Notes under the pieces: generated by a model
Seen by the model: the letters and a program-made list of their open reading frames with translations, nothing else
Databases searched by the model: none
Told to the model about the DNA's origin: nothing
Made by a program: the position numbers and the translations under genes
From: Closterium sp. NIES-65
Lineage: Eukaryota > Streptophyta > Zygnematophyceae > Desmidiales > Closteriaceae
Length of the DNA stretch: 64,000 nucleotides
Assembly (NCBI GenBank): GCA_948144175.1
Contig: CANXME010000253.1
Location: 1-64,000, forward strand
Direction: 5' to 3'
In this document: positions 8,550-22,008 of the stretch, piece after piece
Layout: every line of letters begins with the position of its first letter
Numbering within the stretch: position 1 is the stretch's first letter

Positions 8550-9486
8550 ACGTCAACCTCGTGCCCCGACCGCTACACACCCCTTGCCCGGGTCCCCCCC
8601 TTCATAGTCACACCCCCTGCCCCCTCATGCCATCCGCTCCCCCCGCCCCTACCCTCCGCGTGCCCGCTCCCTTGCCGCCTCTTTTGACCCTCCCTGCCCC
8701 CCCTCGCCGTTTCCCACCGCCCGCCATTCGCTCCTCCCCGCCCGTGCGCTCCCCTCCTTTACCTTCTCCTCCCCCCTCCCCTCCTCTGCTGCACGCCTCT
8801 TCCTTCCCCTCGCCGACCCACTCCACTCCCTGCCCCTCCTCAATCCGCACCCTGCCCCTCGTATCTCGCCCCCCTATGCTTGGTTTCTCCCCTCCCTGCC
8901 CCTCGCCGCCTTTCCCCGCTCCCCACCTCCCCCCTCTCCCTGCCCCCCCCACTCTCCCCCCCCCCTTGTCCTTGGCTTCCTACCTCCCTGCCTCACCTTT
9001 CCCCCCTCCGTGTGCTCAGCTTCTCCCCTCCCTGCCCCTCCCTCCTCCCCGCCCTGCCCCTCATTTTCCGCCCCCCCCCCCCCACGCCCGGTTTCTCCCC
9101 TCCCCGCGCCTCCCTTTCTTTCTCCGTGCCTCTCCTTTGCTCCCTCCCTGCCCCCGCCTGCCCATGCCCCTGTCTTTGGCTTCTCCCCTCCCTGCCCCAC
9201 GTTTCTTCCCTCCCTGCCCCCCGTCTGCCCCTCCCTTGTTTTCCCCTCACCCATTGCTTCTCTCCTCCCTGCCCTTGATTTCCCACACCCCTGCCCTCGT
9301 TTCCTATCATCCATGCCCCTCGTTTCCCCCCTTTGTACGTTCAGCCTCTTCCCTCCCTGCCCCTCCCTTCCTCCCCCCCTGCCCTTTGCTCTCCCCTCGT
9401 TACGCTCCCTTCTCCCCATCCCTGCTGCCCTCTTACCACCATCAGCCCATCCCCACGACCAGCCCCCCTCCCACCCTTCAATCCCC

Positions 9487-9531
<45 letters not shown>

Positions 9532-10066
9532 ACACACACACACACACACGCACACTCCCCTCCCCCACCCCCCCCACCTACATCCTCCCATTCTGCCCCT
9601 CCCTGCCCCTTTCCCACCCCCTCGCACGCCCCTCACCTCCCACCTCCGTGCAACTGGTTTCCCCCCTATGGTGCCACCCTTGCATCGCTCGCCCCTCTGC
9701 TCACCCTCTGCCCGCCCCTTTTCCGTGCCCTCAGTTGGCCCAGCCCCTGCCCGTTGCTGCCCCTCCCCTTGCCCCCTCAACTCCCCTGCCCCCCGTACAC
9801 CCCAAGTCCCATCCAACCGCCCCCACCCTCCCCCGGCTGCCCGTTTCCGCTCTCCACCCCCGCGACCGTGTGCGGCTTCCAACCGCCCAACGGTGGTGCG
9901 CACGGGGCGTTTCTTCGCATGGGCAAGCCTCCCCGGGGGCCCCCCACCCCGCTGGGTCGTTGTTTGGGCAAAAAAAACGAAAAGAAAAGAATCGGACGCG
10001 CTAAAATCGTCCTTTCTTTTTCCCGCTTGCCCCTCCCCCGGCACGTGCCGAGCAAGGGGCATAAAT

Positions 10067-10182
10067 GGGTACAACACGAGGACTTCCCGGGAGGTCACCC
10101 AGCCCAGTACTGCTCTCGCCCACCGGCGCTTAGCTTCGGAGTTCTGATGGGATCCGGCTAATAGCTGAGGTATGATCGTACC
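10067..10182 (-). rRNA. 5S rRNA: 5S rRNA, type B, 116 nt, 5' flank deleted
   Basis: Uninterrupted type B gene. It shares with the copy at 17305 the 15-bp deletion of the upstream block. Confidence 0.95.
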
Positions 10183-10219
10183 ACGTCAACCTCGTGCCCC
10201 GACCGCCGGGTCCCCCCCT
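10183..10219 (-). promoter_or_regulatory. 5' flank with a 15-bp deletion
   Basis: On the + strand GACCGCCGGGTCC replaces the longer GACCGC...CCCGGGTCC form, removing the TGTGTA near -28. The breakpoint differs by one base from the deletion at 1721. Confidence 0.7.
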
Positions 10220-11103
10220 TCATAGTCACACCCCCTGCCCCCTCATGCCATCCGCTCCCCCCGCCCCTACCCTCCGCGTGCCCGCTCCCTTGCCGCCTCT
10301 TTTGACCCTCCCTGCCCCCCCTCGCCGTTTCCCACCGCCCGCCATTCGCTCCTCCCCGCCCGTGCGCTCCCCTCCTTTACCTTCTCCTCCCCCCTCCCCT
10401 CCTCTGCTGCACGCCTCTTCCTTCCCCTCGCCGACCCACTCCACTCCCTGCCCCTCCTCAATCCGCACCCTGCCCCTCGTATCTCGCCCCCCTATGCTTG
10501 GTTTCTCCCCTCCCTGCCCCTCGCCGCCTTTCCCCGCTCCCCACCTCCCCCCTCTCCCTGCCCCCCCCACTCTCCCCCCCCCTTGTCCTTGGCTTCCTAC
10601 CTCCCTGCCTCACCTTTCCCCCCTCCGTGTGCTCAGCTTCTCCCCTCCCTGCCCCTCCCTCCTCCCCGCCCTGCCCCTCATTTTCCGCCCCCCCCCCCCC
10701 ACGCCCGGTTTCTCCCCTCCCCGCGCCTCCCTTTCTTTCTCCGTGCCTCTCCTTTGCTCCCTCCCTGCCCCCGCCTGCCCATGCCCCTGTCTTTGGCTTC
10801 TCCCCTCCCTGCCCCACGTTTCTTCCCTCCCTGCCCCCCGTCTGCCCCTCCCTTGTTTTCCCCTCACCCATTGCTTCTCTCCTCCCTGCCCTTGATTTCC
10901 CACACCCCTGCCCTCGTTTCCTATCATCCATGCCCCTCGTTTCCCCCCTTTGTACGTTCAGCCTCTTCCCTCCCTGCCCCTCCCTTCCTCCCCCCCTGCC
11001 CTTTGCTCTCCCCTCGTTACGCTCCCTTCTCCCCATCCCTGCTGCCCTCTTACCACCATCAGCCCATCCCCACGACCAGCCCCCCTCCCACCCTTCAATC
11101 CCC

Positions 11104-11148
<45 letters not shown>

Positions 11149-11682
11149 ACACACACACACACACGCACACTCCCCTCCCCCACCCCCCCCCACCTACATC
11201 CTCCCATTCTGCCCCTCCCTGCCCCTTTCCCACCCCCTCGCACGCCCCTCACCTCCCACCTCCGTGCAACTGGTTTCCCCCCTATGGTGCCACCCTTGCA
11301 TCGCTCGCCCCTCTGCTCACCCTCTGCCCGCCCCTTTTCCGTGCCCTCAGTTGGCCCAGCCCCTGCCCGTTGCTGCCCCTCCCCTTGCCCCCTCAACTCC
11401 CCTGCCCCCCGTACACCCCAAGTCCCATCCAACCGCCCCCACCCTCCCCCGGCTGCCCGTTTCCGCTCTCCACCCCCGCGACCGTGTGCGGCTTCCAACC
11501 GCCCAACGGTGGTGCGCACGGGGCGTTTCTTCGCATGGGCAAGCCTCCCCGGGGGCCCCCCACCCCGCTGGGTCGTTGTTTGGGCAAAAAAAACGAAAAG
11601 AAAAGAATCGGACGCGCTAAAATCGTCCTTTCTTTTTCCCGCTTGCCCCTCCCCCGGCACGTGCCGAGCAAGGGGCATAAAT

Positions 11683-11800
11683 GGGTACAACACGAGGACT
11701 TCCCGGGAGGTCACCCAGCCCAGTACTGCTCTCGCCCACCGGCGCTTAGCTTCGGAGTTCTGATGGGATCCGGCGTAGTAGCCTGAGGTATGATCGTACC
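11683..11800 (-). rRNA. 5S rRNA: 5S rRNA, type C, 118 nt
   Basis: Like type A but with an extra A in helix II (CCTCAGGCTACTACGCC on the RNA strand), which would bulge or shift the helix. The same form occurs at 22542, also just right of a type B copy. Confidence 0.95.
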
Positions 11801-12736
11801 ACGTCAACCTCGTGCCCCGACCGCTACACACCCCTTGCCCGGGTCCCCCCCTTCATAGTCACACCCCCTGCCCCCTCATGCCATCCGCTCCCCCCGCCCC
11901 TACCCTCCGCGTGCCCGCTCCCTTGCCGCCTCTTTTGACCCTCCCTGCCCCCCCTCGCCGTTTCCCACCGCCCGCCATTCGCTCCTCCCCGCCCGTGCGC
12001 TCCCCTCCTTTACCTTCTCCTCCCCCCTCCCCTCCTCTGCTGCACGCCTCTTCCTTCCCCTCGCCGACCCACTCCACTCCCTGCCCCTCCTCAATCCGCA
12101 CCCTGCCCCTCGTATCTCGCCCCCCTATGCTTGGTTTCTCCCCTCCCTGCCCCTCGCCGCCTTTCCCCGCTCCCCACCTCCCCCCTCTCCCTGCCCCCCC
12201 CACTCTCCCCCCCCCTTGTCCTTGGCTTCCTACCTCCCTGCCTCACCTTTCCCCCCTCCGTGTGCTCAGCTTCTCCCCTCCCTGCCCCTCCCTCCTCCCC
12301 GCCCTGCCCCTCATTTTCCGCCCCCCCCCCCCCACGCCCGGTTTCTCCCCTCCCCGCGCCTCCCTTTCTTTCTCCGTGCCTCTCCTTTGCTCCCTCCCTG
12401 CCCCCGCCTGCCCATGCCCCTGTCTTTGGCTTCTCCCCTCCCTGCCCCACGTTTCTTCCCTCCCTGCCCCCCGTCTGCCCCTCCCTTGTTTTCCCCTCAC
12501 CCATTGCTTCTCTCCTCCCTGCCCTTGATTTCCCACACCCCTGCCCTCGTTTCCTATCATCCATGCCCCTCGTTTCCCCCCTTTGTACGTTCAGCCTCTT
12601 CCCTCCCTGCCCCTCCCTTCCTCCCCCCCTGCCCTTTGCTCTCCCCTCGTTACGCTCCCTTCTCCCCATCCCTGCTGCCCTCTTACCACCATCAGCCCAT
12701 CCCCACGACCAGCCCCCCTCCCACCCTTCAATCCCC

Positions 12737-12779
<43 letters not shown>

Positions 12780-13314
12780 ACACACACACACACACGCACA
12801 CTCCCCTCCCCCACCCCCCCCCACCTACATCCTCCCATTCTGCCCCTCCCTGCCCCTTTCCCACCCCCTCGCACGCCCCTCACCTCCCACCTCCGTGCAA
12901 CTGGTTTCCCCCCTATGGTGCCACCCTTGCATCGCTCGCCCCTCTGCTCACCCTCTGCCCGCCCCTTTTCCGTGCCCTCAGTTGGCCCAGCCCCTGCCCG
13001 TTGCTGCCCCTCCCCTTGCCCCCTCAACTCCCCTGCCCCCCGTACACCCCAAGTCCCATCCAACCGCCCCCACCCTCCCCCGGCTGCCCGTTTCCGCTCT
13101 CCACCCCCGCGACCGTGTGCGGCTTCCAACCGCCCAACGGTGGTGCGCACGGGGCGTTTCTTCGCATGGGCAAGCCTCCCCGGGGGCCCCCCACCCCGCT
13201 GGGTCGTTGTTTGGGCAAAAAAAACGAAAATGAAAAGAATCGGACGCGCTAAAATCGTCCTTTCTTTTTCCCGCTTGCCCCTCCCCCGGCACGTGCCGAG
13301 CAAGGGGCATAAAT

Positions 13315-13794
13315 GGGTACAACACGAGGACTTCCCGGGAGGTCACCCAGCCCAGTACTGCTCTCGCCCACCGATAGTGGCTGTGCTTGAAACGCTGTGC
13401 CCGTGCGGTCGTGCGGGTTGCTGCCGTGTTTTGGTCCTTTGGTGCTTCCTCCTCCTTAGTCTCTCTCCCTCTCTCCTCTTTCTTCCCACCTCCCTCTTTC
13501 TGTTCCCTTCTTCTATCCTTCCCTTCTCTTCCTACCAGCCCTCTTCTTTTCCCTACCACTTCTTCTTACTCCTTCATCCTTCCTTCCTTTCCTTTCTTTC
13601 CCCCTTTTCCTACAAAATATATATACCGTCCTCATAGCGATTAGGCTATGTCGAAATTTCCTAGTCTTGGAAAAACCATTATATTCGGCTTGTATTTGCT
13701 CTTCCCCTATTAATGAATAACTGCTCTCGCCCACCGGCGCTTAGCTTCGGAGTTCTGATGGGATCCGGCGTAGTAGCCGAGGTATGATCGTACC
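13315..13794 (-). pseudogene. 5S rRNA: Interrupted 5S rRNA gene
   Basis: Type A 5' part (13794..13720), insertion, then the 3' part (13373..13315). The trailer on the left has GAAAATGAAAAG in place of GAAAAGAAAAG, a marker shared with the copies at 26166 and 28162. Confidence 0.93.
13374..13719. mobile_element. Insertion in 5S, allele II, 346 bp
   Basis: 17-bp duplications at 13357..13373 and 13720..13736. Allele II markers: one T fewer in CCTCTTTCTTCC and one extra A in CTACCAGCCC, which leaves the length unchanged. Confidence 0.85.
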
Positions 13795-14731
13795 ACGTCA
13801 ACCTCGTGCCCCGACCGCTACACACCCCTTGCCCGGGTCCCCCCCTTCATAGTCACACCCCCTGCCCCCTCATGCCATCCGCTCCCCCCGCCCCTACCCT
13901 CCGCGTGCCCGCTCCCTTGCCGCCTCTTTTGACCCTCCCTGCCCCCCCTCGCCGTTTCCCACCGCCCGCCATTCGCTCCTCCCCGCCCGTGCGCTCCCCT
14001 CCTTTACCTTCTCCTCCCCCCTCCCCTCCTCTGCTGCACGCCTCTTCCTTCCCCTCGCCGACCCACTCCACTCCCTGCCCCTCCTCAATCCGCACCCTGC
14101 CCCTCGTATCTCGCCCCCCTATGCTTGGTTTCTCCCCTCCCTGCCCCTCGCCGCCTTTCCCCGCTCCCCACCTCCCCCCTCTCCCTGCCCCCCCCACTCT
14201 CCCCCCCCCCTTGTCCTTGGCTTCCTACCTCCCTGCCTCACCTTTCCCCCCTCCGTGTGCTCAGCTTCTCCCCTCCCTGCCCCTCCCTCCTCCCCGCCCT
14301 GCCCCTCATTTTCCGCCCCCCCCCCCCCACGCCCGGTTTCTCCCCTCCCCGCGCCTCCCTTTCTTTCTCCGTGCCTCTCCTTTGCTCCCTCCCTGCCCCC
14401 GCCTGCCCATGCCCCTGTCTTTGGCTTCTCCCCTCCCTGCCCCACGTTTCTTCCCTCCCTGCCCCCCGTCTGCCCCTCCCTTGTTTTCCCCTCACCCATT
14501 GCTTCTCTCCTCCCTGCCCTTGATTTCCCACACCCCTGCCCTCGTTTCCTATCATCCATGCCCCTCGTTTCCCCCCTTTGTACGTTCAGCCTCTTCCCTC
14601 CCTGCCCCTCCCTTCCTCCCCCCCTGCCCTTTGCTCTCCCCTCGTTACGCTCCCTTCTCCCCATCCCTGCTGCCCTCTTACCACCATCAGCCCATCCCCA
14701 CGACCAGCCCCCCTCCCACCCTTCAATCCCC

Positions 14732-14776
<45 letters not shown>

Positions 14777-15310
14777 ACACACACACACACACGCACACTC
14801 CCCTCCCCCACCCCCCCCCACCTACATCCTCCCATTCTGCCCCTCCCTGCCCCTTTCCCACCCCCTCGCACGCCCCTCACCTCCCACCTCCGTGCAACTG
14901 GTTTCCCCCCTATGGTGCCACCCTTGCATCGCTCGCCCCTCTGCTCACCCTCTGCCCGCCCCTTTTCCGTGCCCTCAGTTGGCCCAGCCCCTGCCCGTTG
15001 CTGCCCCTCCCCTTGCCCCCTCAACTCCCCTGCCCCCCGTACACCCCAAGTCCCATCCAACCGCCCCCACCCTCCCCCGGCTGCCCGTTTCCGCTCTCCA
15101 CCCCCGCGACCGTGTGCGGCTTCCAACCGCCCAACGGTGGTGCGCACGGGGCGTTTCTTCGCATGGGCAAGCCTCCCCGGGGGCCCCCCACCCCGCTGGG
15201 TCGTTGTTTGGGCAAAAAAAACGAAAAGAAAAGAATCGGACGCGCTAAAATCGTCCTTTCTTTTTCCCGCTTGCCCCTCCCCCGGCACGTGCCGAGCAAG
15301 GGGCATAAAT

Positions 15311-15790
15311 GGGTACAACACGAGGACTTCCCGGGAGGTCACCCAGCCCAGTACTGCTCTCGCCCACCGATAGTGGCTGTGCTTGAAACGCTGTGCCCGT
15401 GCGGTCGTGCGGGTTGCTGCCGTGTTTTGGTCCTTTGGTGCTTCCTCCTCCTTAGTCTCTCTCCCTCTCTCCTCTTTTCTTCCCACCTCCCTCTTTCTGT
15501 TCCCTTCTTCTATCCTTCCCTTCTCTTCCTACCGCCCTCTTCTTTTCCCTACCACTTCTTCTTACTCCTTCATCCTTCCTTCCTTTCCTTTCTTTCCCCC
15601 TTTTCCTACAAAATATATATACCGTCCTCATAGCGATTAGGCTATGTCGAAATTTCCTAGTCTTGGAAAAACCATTATATTCGGCTTGTATTTGCTCTTC
15701 CCCTATTAATGAATAACTGCTCTCGCCCACCGGCGCTTAGCTTCGGAGTTCTGATGGGATCCGGCGTAGTAGCCGAGGTATGATCGTACC
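15311..15790 (-). pseudogene. 5S rRNA: Interrupted 5S rRNA gene
   Basis: Type A 5' part (15790..15716) and 3' part (15369..15311). It is directly next to another interrupted copy on its left, 1996 bp apart. Confidence 0.93.
15370..15715. mobile_element. Insertion in 5S, allele I, 346 bp
   Basis: Flanked by duplications at 15353..15369 and 15716..15732; it carries the allele I markers seen at 8129..8474. Confidence 0.85.
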
Positions 15791-16726
15791 ACGTCAACCT
15801 CGTGCCCCGACCGCTACACACCCCTTGCCCGGGTCCCCCCCTTCATAGTCACACCCCCTGCCCCCTCATGCCATCCGCTCCCCCCGCCCCTACCCTCCGC
15901 GTGCCCGCTCCCTTGCCGCCTCTTTTGACCCTCCCTGCCCCCCCTCGCCGTTTCCCACCGCCCGCCATTCGCTCCTCCCCGCCCGTGCGCTCCCCTCCTT
16001 TACCTTCTCCTCCCCCCTCCCCTCCTCTGCTGCACGCCTCTTCCTTCCCCTCGCCGACCCACTCCACTCCCTGCCCCTCCTCAATCCGCACCCTGCCCCT
16101 CGTATCTCGCCCCCCTATGCTTGGTTTCTCCCCTCCCTGCCCCTCGCCGCCTTTCCCCGCTCCCCACCTCCCCCCTCTCCCTGCCCCCCCCACTCTCCCC
16201 CCCCCTTGTCCTTGGCTTCCTACCTCCCTGCCTCACCTTTCCCCCCTCCGTGTGCTCAGCTTCTCCCCTCCCTGCCCCTCCCTCCTCCCCGCCCTGCCCC
16301 TCATTTTCCGCCCCCCCCCCCCCACGCCCGGTTTCTCCCCTCCCCGCGCCTCCCTTTCTTTCTCCGTGCCTCTCCTTTGCTCCCTCCCTGCCCCCGCCTG
16401 CCCATGCCCCTGTCTTTGGCTTCTCCCCTCCCTGCCCCACGTTTCTTCCCTCCCTGCCCCCCGTCTGCCCCTCCCTTGTTTTCCCCTCACCCATTGCTTC
16501 TCTCCTCCCTGCCCTTGATTTCCCACACCCCTGCCCTCGTTTCCTATCATCCATGCCCCTCGTTTCCCCCCTTTGTACGTTCAGCCTCTTCCCTCCCTGC
16601 CCCTCCCTTCCTCCCCCCCTGCCCTTTGCTCTCCCCTCGTTACGCTCCCTTCTCCCCATCCCTGCTGCCCTCTTACCACCATCAGCCCATCCCCACGACC
16701 AGCCCCCCTCCCACCCTTCAATCCCC

Positions 16727-16771
<45 letters not shown>

Positions 16772-17304
16772 ACACACACACACACACGCACACTCCCCTC
16801 CCCCACCCCCCCCCACCTACATCCTCCCATTCTGCCCCTCCCTGCCCCTTTCCCACCCCCTCGCACGCCCCTCACCTCCCACCTCCGTGCAACTGGTTTC
16901 CCCCCTATGGTGCCACCCTTGCATCGCTCGCCCCTCTGCTCACCCTCTGCCCGCCCCTTTTCCGTGCCCTCAGTTGGCCCAGCCCCTGCCCGTTGCTGCC
17001 CCTCCCCTTGCCCCCTCAACTCCCCTGCCCCCTGTACACCCCAAGTCCCATCCAACCGCCCCCACCCTCCCCCGGCTGCCCGTTTCCGCTCTCCACCCCC
17101 GCGACCGTGTGCGGCTTCCAACCGCCCAACGGTGGTGCGCACGGGGCGTTTCTTCGCATGGGCAAGCCTCCCCGGGGGCCCCCCACCCCGCTGGGTCGTT
17201 GTTTGGGCAAAAAAACGAAAAGAAAAGAATCGGACGCGCTAAAATCGTCCTTTCTTTTTCCCGCTTGCCCCTCCCCCGGCACGTGCCGAGCAAGGGGCAT
17301 AAAT

Positions 17305-17420
17305 GGGTACAACACGAGGACTTCCCGGGAGGTCACCCAGCCCAGTACTGCTCTCGCCCACCGGCGCTTAGCTTCGGAGTTCTGATGGGATCCGGCTAAT
17401 AGCTGAGGTATGATCGTACC
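17305..17420 (-). rRNA. 5S rRNA: 5S rRNA, type B, 116 nt, 5' flank deleted
   Basis: Uninterrupted type B gene. The trailer A-run is 7. The left spacer has CCCCCTGTACACC (T for C near 17033), a substitution I did not see in other units. Confidence 0.95.
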
Positions 17421-17457
17421 ACGTCAACCTCGTGCCCCGACCGCCGGGTCCCCCCCT
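17421..17457 (-). promoter_or_regulatory. 5' flank with a 15-bp deletion
   Basis: Same deletion as at 10183, so the two units probably derive from one ancestor. TGTGTA near -28 is missing. Confidence 0.7.
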
Positions 17458-18343
17458 TCATAGTCACACCCCCTGCCCCCTCATGCCATCCGCTCCCCCC
17501 GCCCCTACCCTCCGCGTGCCCGCTCCCTTGCCGCCTCTTTTGACCCTCCCTGCCCCCCCTCGCCGTTTCCCACCGCCCGCCATTCGCTCCTCCCCGCCCG
17601 TGCGCTCCCCTCCTTTACCTTCTCCTCCCCCCTCCCCTCCTCTGCTGCACGCCTCTTCCTTCCCCTCGCCGACCCACTCCACTCCCTGCCCCTCCTCAAT
17701 CCGCACCCTGCCCCTCGTATCTCGCCCCCCTATGCTTGGTTTCTCCCCTCCCTGCCCCTCGCCGCCTTTCCCCGCTCCCCACCTCCCCCCTCTCCCTGCC
17801 CCCCCCACTCTCCCCCCCCCCTTGTCCTTGGCTTCCTACCTCCCTGCCTCACCTTTCCCCCCTCCGTGTGCTCAGCTTCTCCCCTCCCTGCCCCTCCCTC
17901 CTCCCCGCCCTGCCCCTCATTTTCCGCCCCCCCCCCCCCCACGCCCGGTTTCTCCCCTCCCCGCGCCTCCCTTTCTTTCTCCGTGCCTCTCCTTTGCTCC
18001 CTCCCTGCCCCCGCCTGCCCATGCCCCTGTCTTTGGCTTCTCCCCTCCCTGCCCCACGTTTCTTCCCTCCCTGCCCCCCGTCTGCCCCTCCCTTGTTTTC
18101 CCCTCACCCATTGCTTCTCTCCTCCCTGCCCTTGATTTCCCACACCCCTGCCCTCGTTTCCTATCATCCATGCCCCTCGTTTCCCCCCTTTGTACGTTCA
18201 GCCTCTTCCCTCCCTGCCCCTCCCTTCCTCCCCCCCTGCCCTTTGCTCTCCCCTCGTTACGCTCCCTTCTCCCCATCCCTGCTGCCCTCTTACCACCATC
18301 AGCCCATCCCCACGACCAGCCCCCCTCCCACCCTTCAATCCCC

Positions 18344-18388
<45 letters not shown>

Positions 18389-18921
18389 ACACACACACAC
18401 ACACGCACACTCCCCTCCCCCACCCCCCCCACCTACATCCTCCCATTCTGCCCCTCCCTGCCCCTTTCCCACCCCCTCGCACGCCCCTCACCTCCCACCT
18501 CCGTGCAACTGGTTTCCCCCCTATGGTGCCACCCTTGCATCGCTCGCCCCTCTGCTCACCCTCTGCCCGCCCCTTTTCCGTGCCCTCAGTTGGCCCAGCC
18601 CCTGCCCGTTGCTGCCCCTCCCCTTGCCCCCTCAACTCCCCTGCCCCCCGTACACCCCAAGTCCCATCCAACCGCCCCCACCCTCCCCCGGCTGCCCGTT
18701 TCCGCTCTCCACCCCCGCGACCGTGTGCGGCTTCCAACCGCCCAACGGTGGTGCGCACGGGGCGTTTCTTCGCATGGGCAAGCCTCCCCGGGGGCCCCCC
18801 ACCCCGCTGGGTCGTTGTTTGGGCAAAAAAAACGAAAAGAAAAGAATCGGACGCGCTAAAATCGTCCTTTCTTTTTCCCGCTTGCCCCTCCCCCGGCACG
18901 TGCCGAGCAAGGGGCATAAAT

Positions 18922-19401
18922 GGGTACAACACGAGGACTTCCCGGGAGGTCACCCAGCCCAGTACTGCTCTCGCCCACCGATAGTGGCTGTGCTTGAAAC
19001 GCTGTGCCCGTGCGGTCGTGCGGGTTGCTGCCGTGTTTTGGTCCTTTGGTGCTTCCTCCTCCTTAGTCTCTCTCCCTCTCTCCTCTTTCTTCCCACCTCC
19101 CTCTTTCTGTTCCCTTCTTCTATCCTTCCCTTCTCTTCCTACCAGCCCTCTTCTTTTCCCTACCACTTCTTCTTACTCCTTCATCCTTCCTTCCTTTCCT
19201 TTCTTTCCCCCTTTTCCTACAAAATATATATACCGTCCTCATAGCGATTAGGCTATGTCGAAATTTCCTAGTCTTGGAAAAACCATTATATTCGGCTTGT
19301 ATTTGCTCTTCCCCTATTAATGAATAACTGCTCTCGCCCACCGGCGCTTAGCTTCGGAGTTCTGATGGGATCCGGCGTAGTAGCCGAGGTATGATCGTAC
19401 C
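18922..19401 (-). pseudogene. 5S rRNA: Interrupted 5S rRNA gene
   Basis: Type A 5' part (19401..19327) and 3' part (18980..18922). Its unit is 1981 bp, short because the spacer on its left carries the 15-bp deletion. Confidence 0.93.
18981..19326. mobile_element. Insertion in 5S, allele II, 346 bp
   Basis: Duplications at 18964..18980 and 19327..19343. It carries the allele II markers of the copy at 13374. Confidence 0.85.
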
Positions 19402-20336
19402 ACGTCAACCTCGTGCCCCGACCGCTACACACCCCTTGCCCGGGTCCCCCCCTTCATAGTCACACCCCCTGCCCCCTCATGCCATCCGCTCCCCCCGCCC
19501 CTACCCTCCGCGTGCCCGCTCCCTTGCCGCCTCTTTTGACCCTCCCTGCCCCCCCTCGCCGTTTCCCACCGCCCGCCATTCGCTCCTCCCCGCCCGTGCG
19601 CTCCCCTCCTTTACCTTCTCCTCCCCCCTCCCCTCCTCTGCTGCACGCCTCTTCCTTCCCCTCGCCGACCCACTCCACTCCCTGCCCCTCCTCAATCCGC
19701 ACCCTGCCCCTCGTATCTCGCCCCCCTATGCTTGGTTTCTCCCCTCCCTGCCCCTCGCCGCCTTTCCCCGCTCCCCACCTCCCCCCTCTCCCTGCCCCCC
19801 CCACTCTCCCCCCCCCTTGTCCTTGGCTTCCTACCTCCCTGCCTCACCTTTCCCCCCTCCGTGTGCTCAGCTTCTCCCCTCCCTGCCCCTCCCTCCTCCC
19901 CGCCCTGCCCCTCATTTTCCGCCCCCCCCCCCCCACGCCCGGTTTCTCCCCTCCCCGCGCCTCCCTTTCTTTCTCCGTGCCTCTCCTTTGCTCCCTCCCT
20001 GCCCCCGCCTGCCCATGCCCCTGTCTTTGGCTTCTCCCCTCCCTGCCCCACGTTTCTTCCCTCCCTGCCCCCCGTCTGCCCCTCCCTTGTTTTCCCCTCA
20101 CCCATTGCTTCTCTCCTCCCTGCCCTTGATTTCCCACACCCCTGCCCTCGTTTCCTATCATCCATGCCCCTCGTTTCCCCCCTTTGTACGTTCAGCCTCT
20201 TCCCTCCCTGCCCCTCCCTTCCTCCCCCCCTGCCCTTTGCTCTCCCCTCGTTACGCTCCCTTCTCCCCATCCCTGCTGCCCTCTTACCACCATCAGCCCA
20301 TCCCCACGACCAGCCCCCCTCCCACCCTTCAATCCC

Positions 20337-20385
<49 letters not shown>

Positions 20386-20919
20386 ACACACACACACACA
20401 CGCACACTCCCCTCCCCCACCCCCCCCCACCTACATCCTCCCATTCTGCCCCTCCCTGCCCCTTTCCCACCCCCTCGCACGCCCCTCACCTCCCACCTCC
20501 GTGCAACTGGTTTCCCCCCTATGGTGCCACCCTTGCATCGCTCGCCCCTCTGCTCACCCTCTGCCCGCCCCTTTTCCGTGCCCTCAGTTGGCCCAGCCCC
20601 TGCCCGTTGCTGCCCCTCCCCTTGCCCCCTCAACTCCCCTGCCCCCCGTACACCCCAAGTCCCATCCAACCGCCCCCACCCTCCCCCGGCTGCCCGTTTC
20701 CGCTCTCCACCCCCGCGACCGTGTGCGGCTTCCAACCGCCCAACGGTGGTGCGCACGGGGCGTTTCTTCGCATGGGCAAGCCTCCCCGGGGGCCCCCCAC
20801 CCCGCTGGGTCGTTGTTTGGGCAAAAAAAACGAAAAGAAAAGAATCGGACGCGCTAAAATCGTCCTTTCTTTTTCCCGCTTGCCCCTCCCCCGGCACGTG
20901 CCGAGCAAGGGGCATAAAT

Positions 20920-21035
20920 GGGTACAACACGAGGACTTCCCGGGAGGTCACCCAGCCCAGTACTGCTCTCGCCCACCGGCGCTTAGCTTCGGAGTTCTGA
21001 TGGGATCCGGCTAATAGCTGAGGTATGATCGTACC
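20920..21035 (-). rRNA. 5S rRNA: 5S rRNA, type B, 116 nt
   Basis: Uninterrupted type B gene with normal 5' flank. The spacer to its right has a changed CCCACCTTCTCCCC segment near 21436. Confidence 0.96.
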
Positions 21036-21971
21036 ACGTCAACCTCGTGCCCCGACCGCTACACACCCCTTGCCCGGGTCCCCCCCTTCATAGTCACACC
21101 CCCTGCCCCCTCATGCCATCCGCTCCCCCCGCCCCTACCCTCCGCGTGCCCGCTCCCTTGCCGCCTCTTTTGACCCTCCCTGCCCCCCCTCGCCGTTTCC
21201 CACCGCCCGCCATTCGCTCCTCCCCGCCCGTGCGCTCCCCTCCTTTACCTTCTCCTCCCCCCTCCCCTCCTCTGCTGCACGCCTCTTCCTTCCCCTCGCC
21301 GACCCACTCCACTCCCTGCCCCTCCTCAATCCGCACCCTGCCCCTCGTATCTCGCCCCCCTATGCTTGGTTTCTCCCCTCCCTGCCCCTCGCCGCCTTTC
21401 CCCGCTCCCCACCTCCCCCCTCTCCCTGCCCCCCCCACCTTCTCCCCCCCCCTTGTCCTTGGCTTCCTACCTCCCTGCCTCACCTTTCCCCCCTCCGTGT
21501 GCTCAGCTTCTCCCCTCCCTGCCCCTCCCTCCTCCCCGCCCTGCCCCTCATTTTCCGCCCCCCCCCCCCACGCCCGGTTTCTCCCCTCCCCGCGCCTCCC
21601 TTTCTTTCTCCGTGCCTCTCCTTTGCTCCCTCCCTGCCCCCGCCTGCCCATGCCCCTGTCTTTGGCTTCTCCCCTCCCTGCCCCACGTTTCTTCCCTCCC
21701 TGCCCCCCGTCTGCCCCTCCCTTGTTTTCCCCTCACCCATTGCTTCTCTCCTCCCTGCCCTTGATTTCCCACACCCCTGCCCTCGTTTCCTATCATCCAT
21801 GCCCCTCGTTTCCCCCCTTTGTACGTTCAGCCTCTTCCCTCCCTGCCCCTCCCTTCCTCCCCCCCTGCCCTTTGCTCTCCCCTCGTTACGCTCCCTTCTC
21901 CCCATCCCTGCTGCCCTCTTACCACCATCAGCCCATCCCCACGACCAGCCCCCCTCCCACCCTTCAATCCC

Positions 21972-22008
<37 letters not shown>
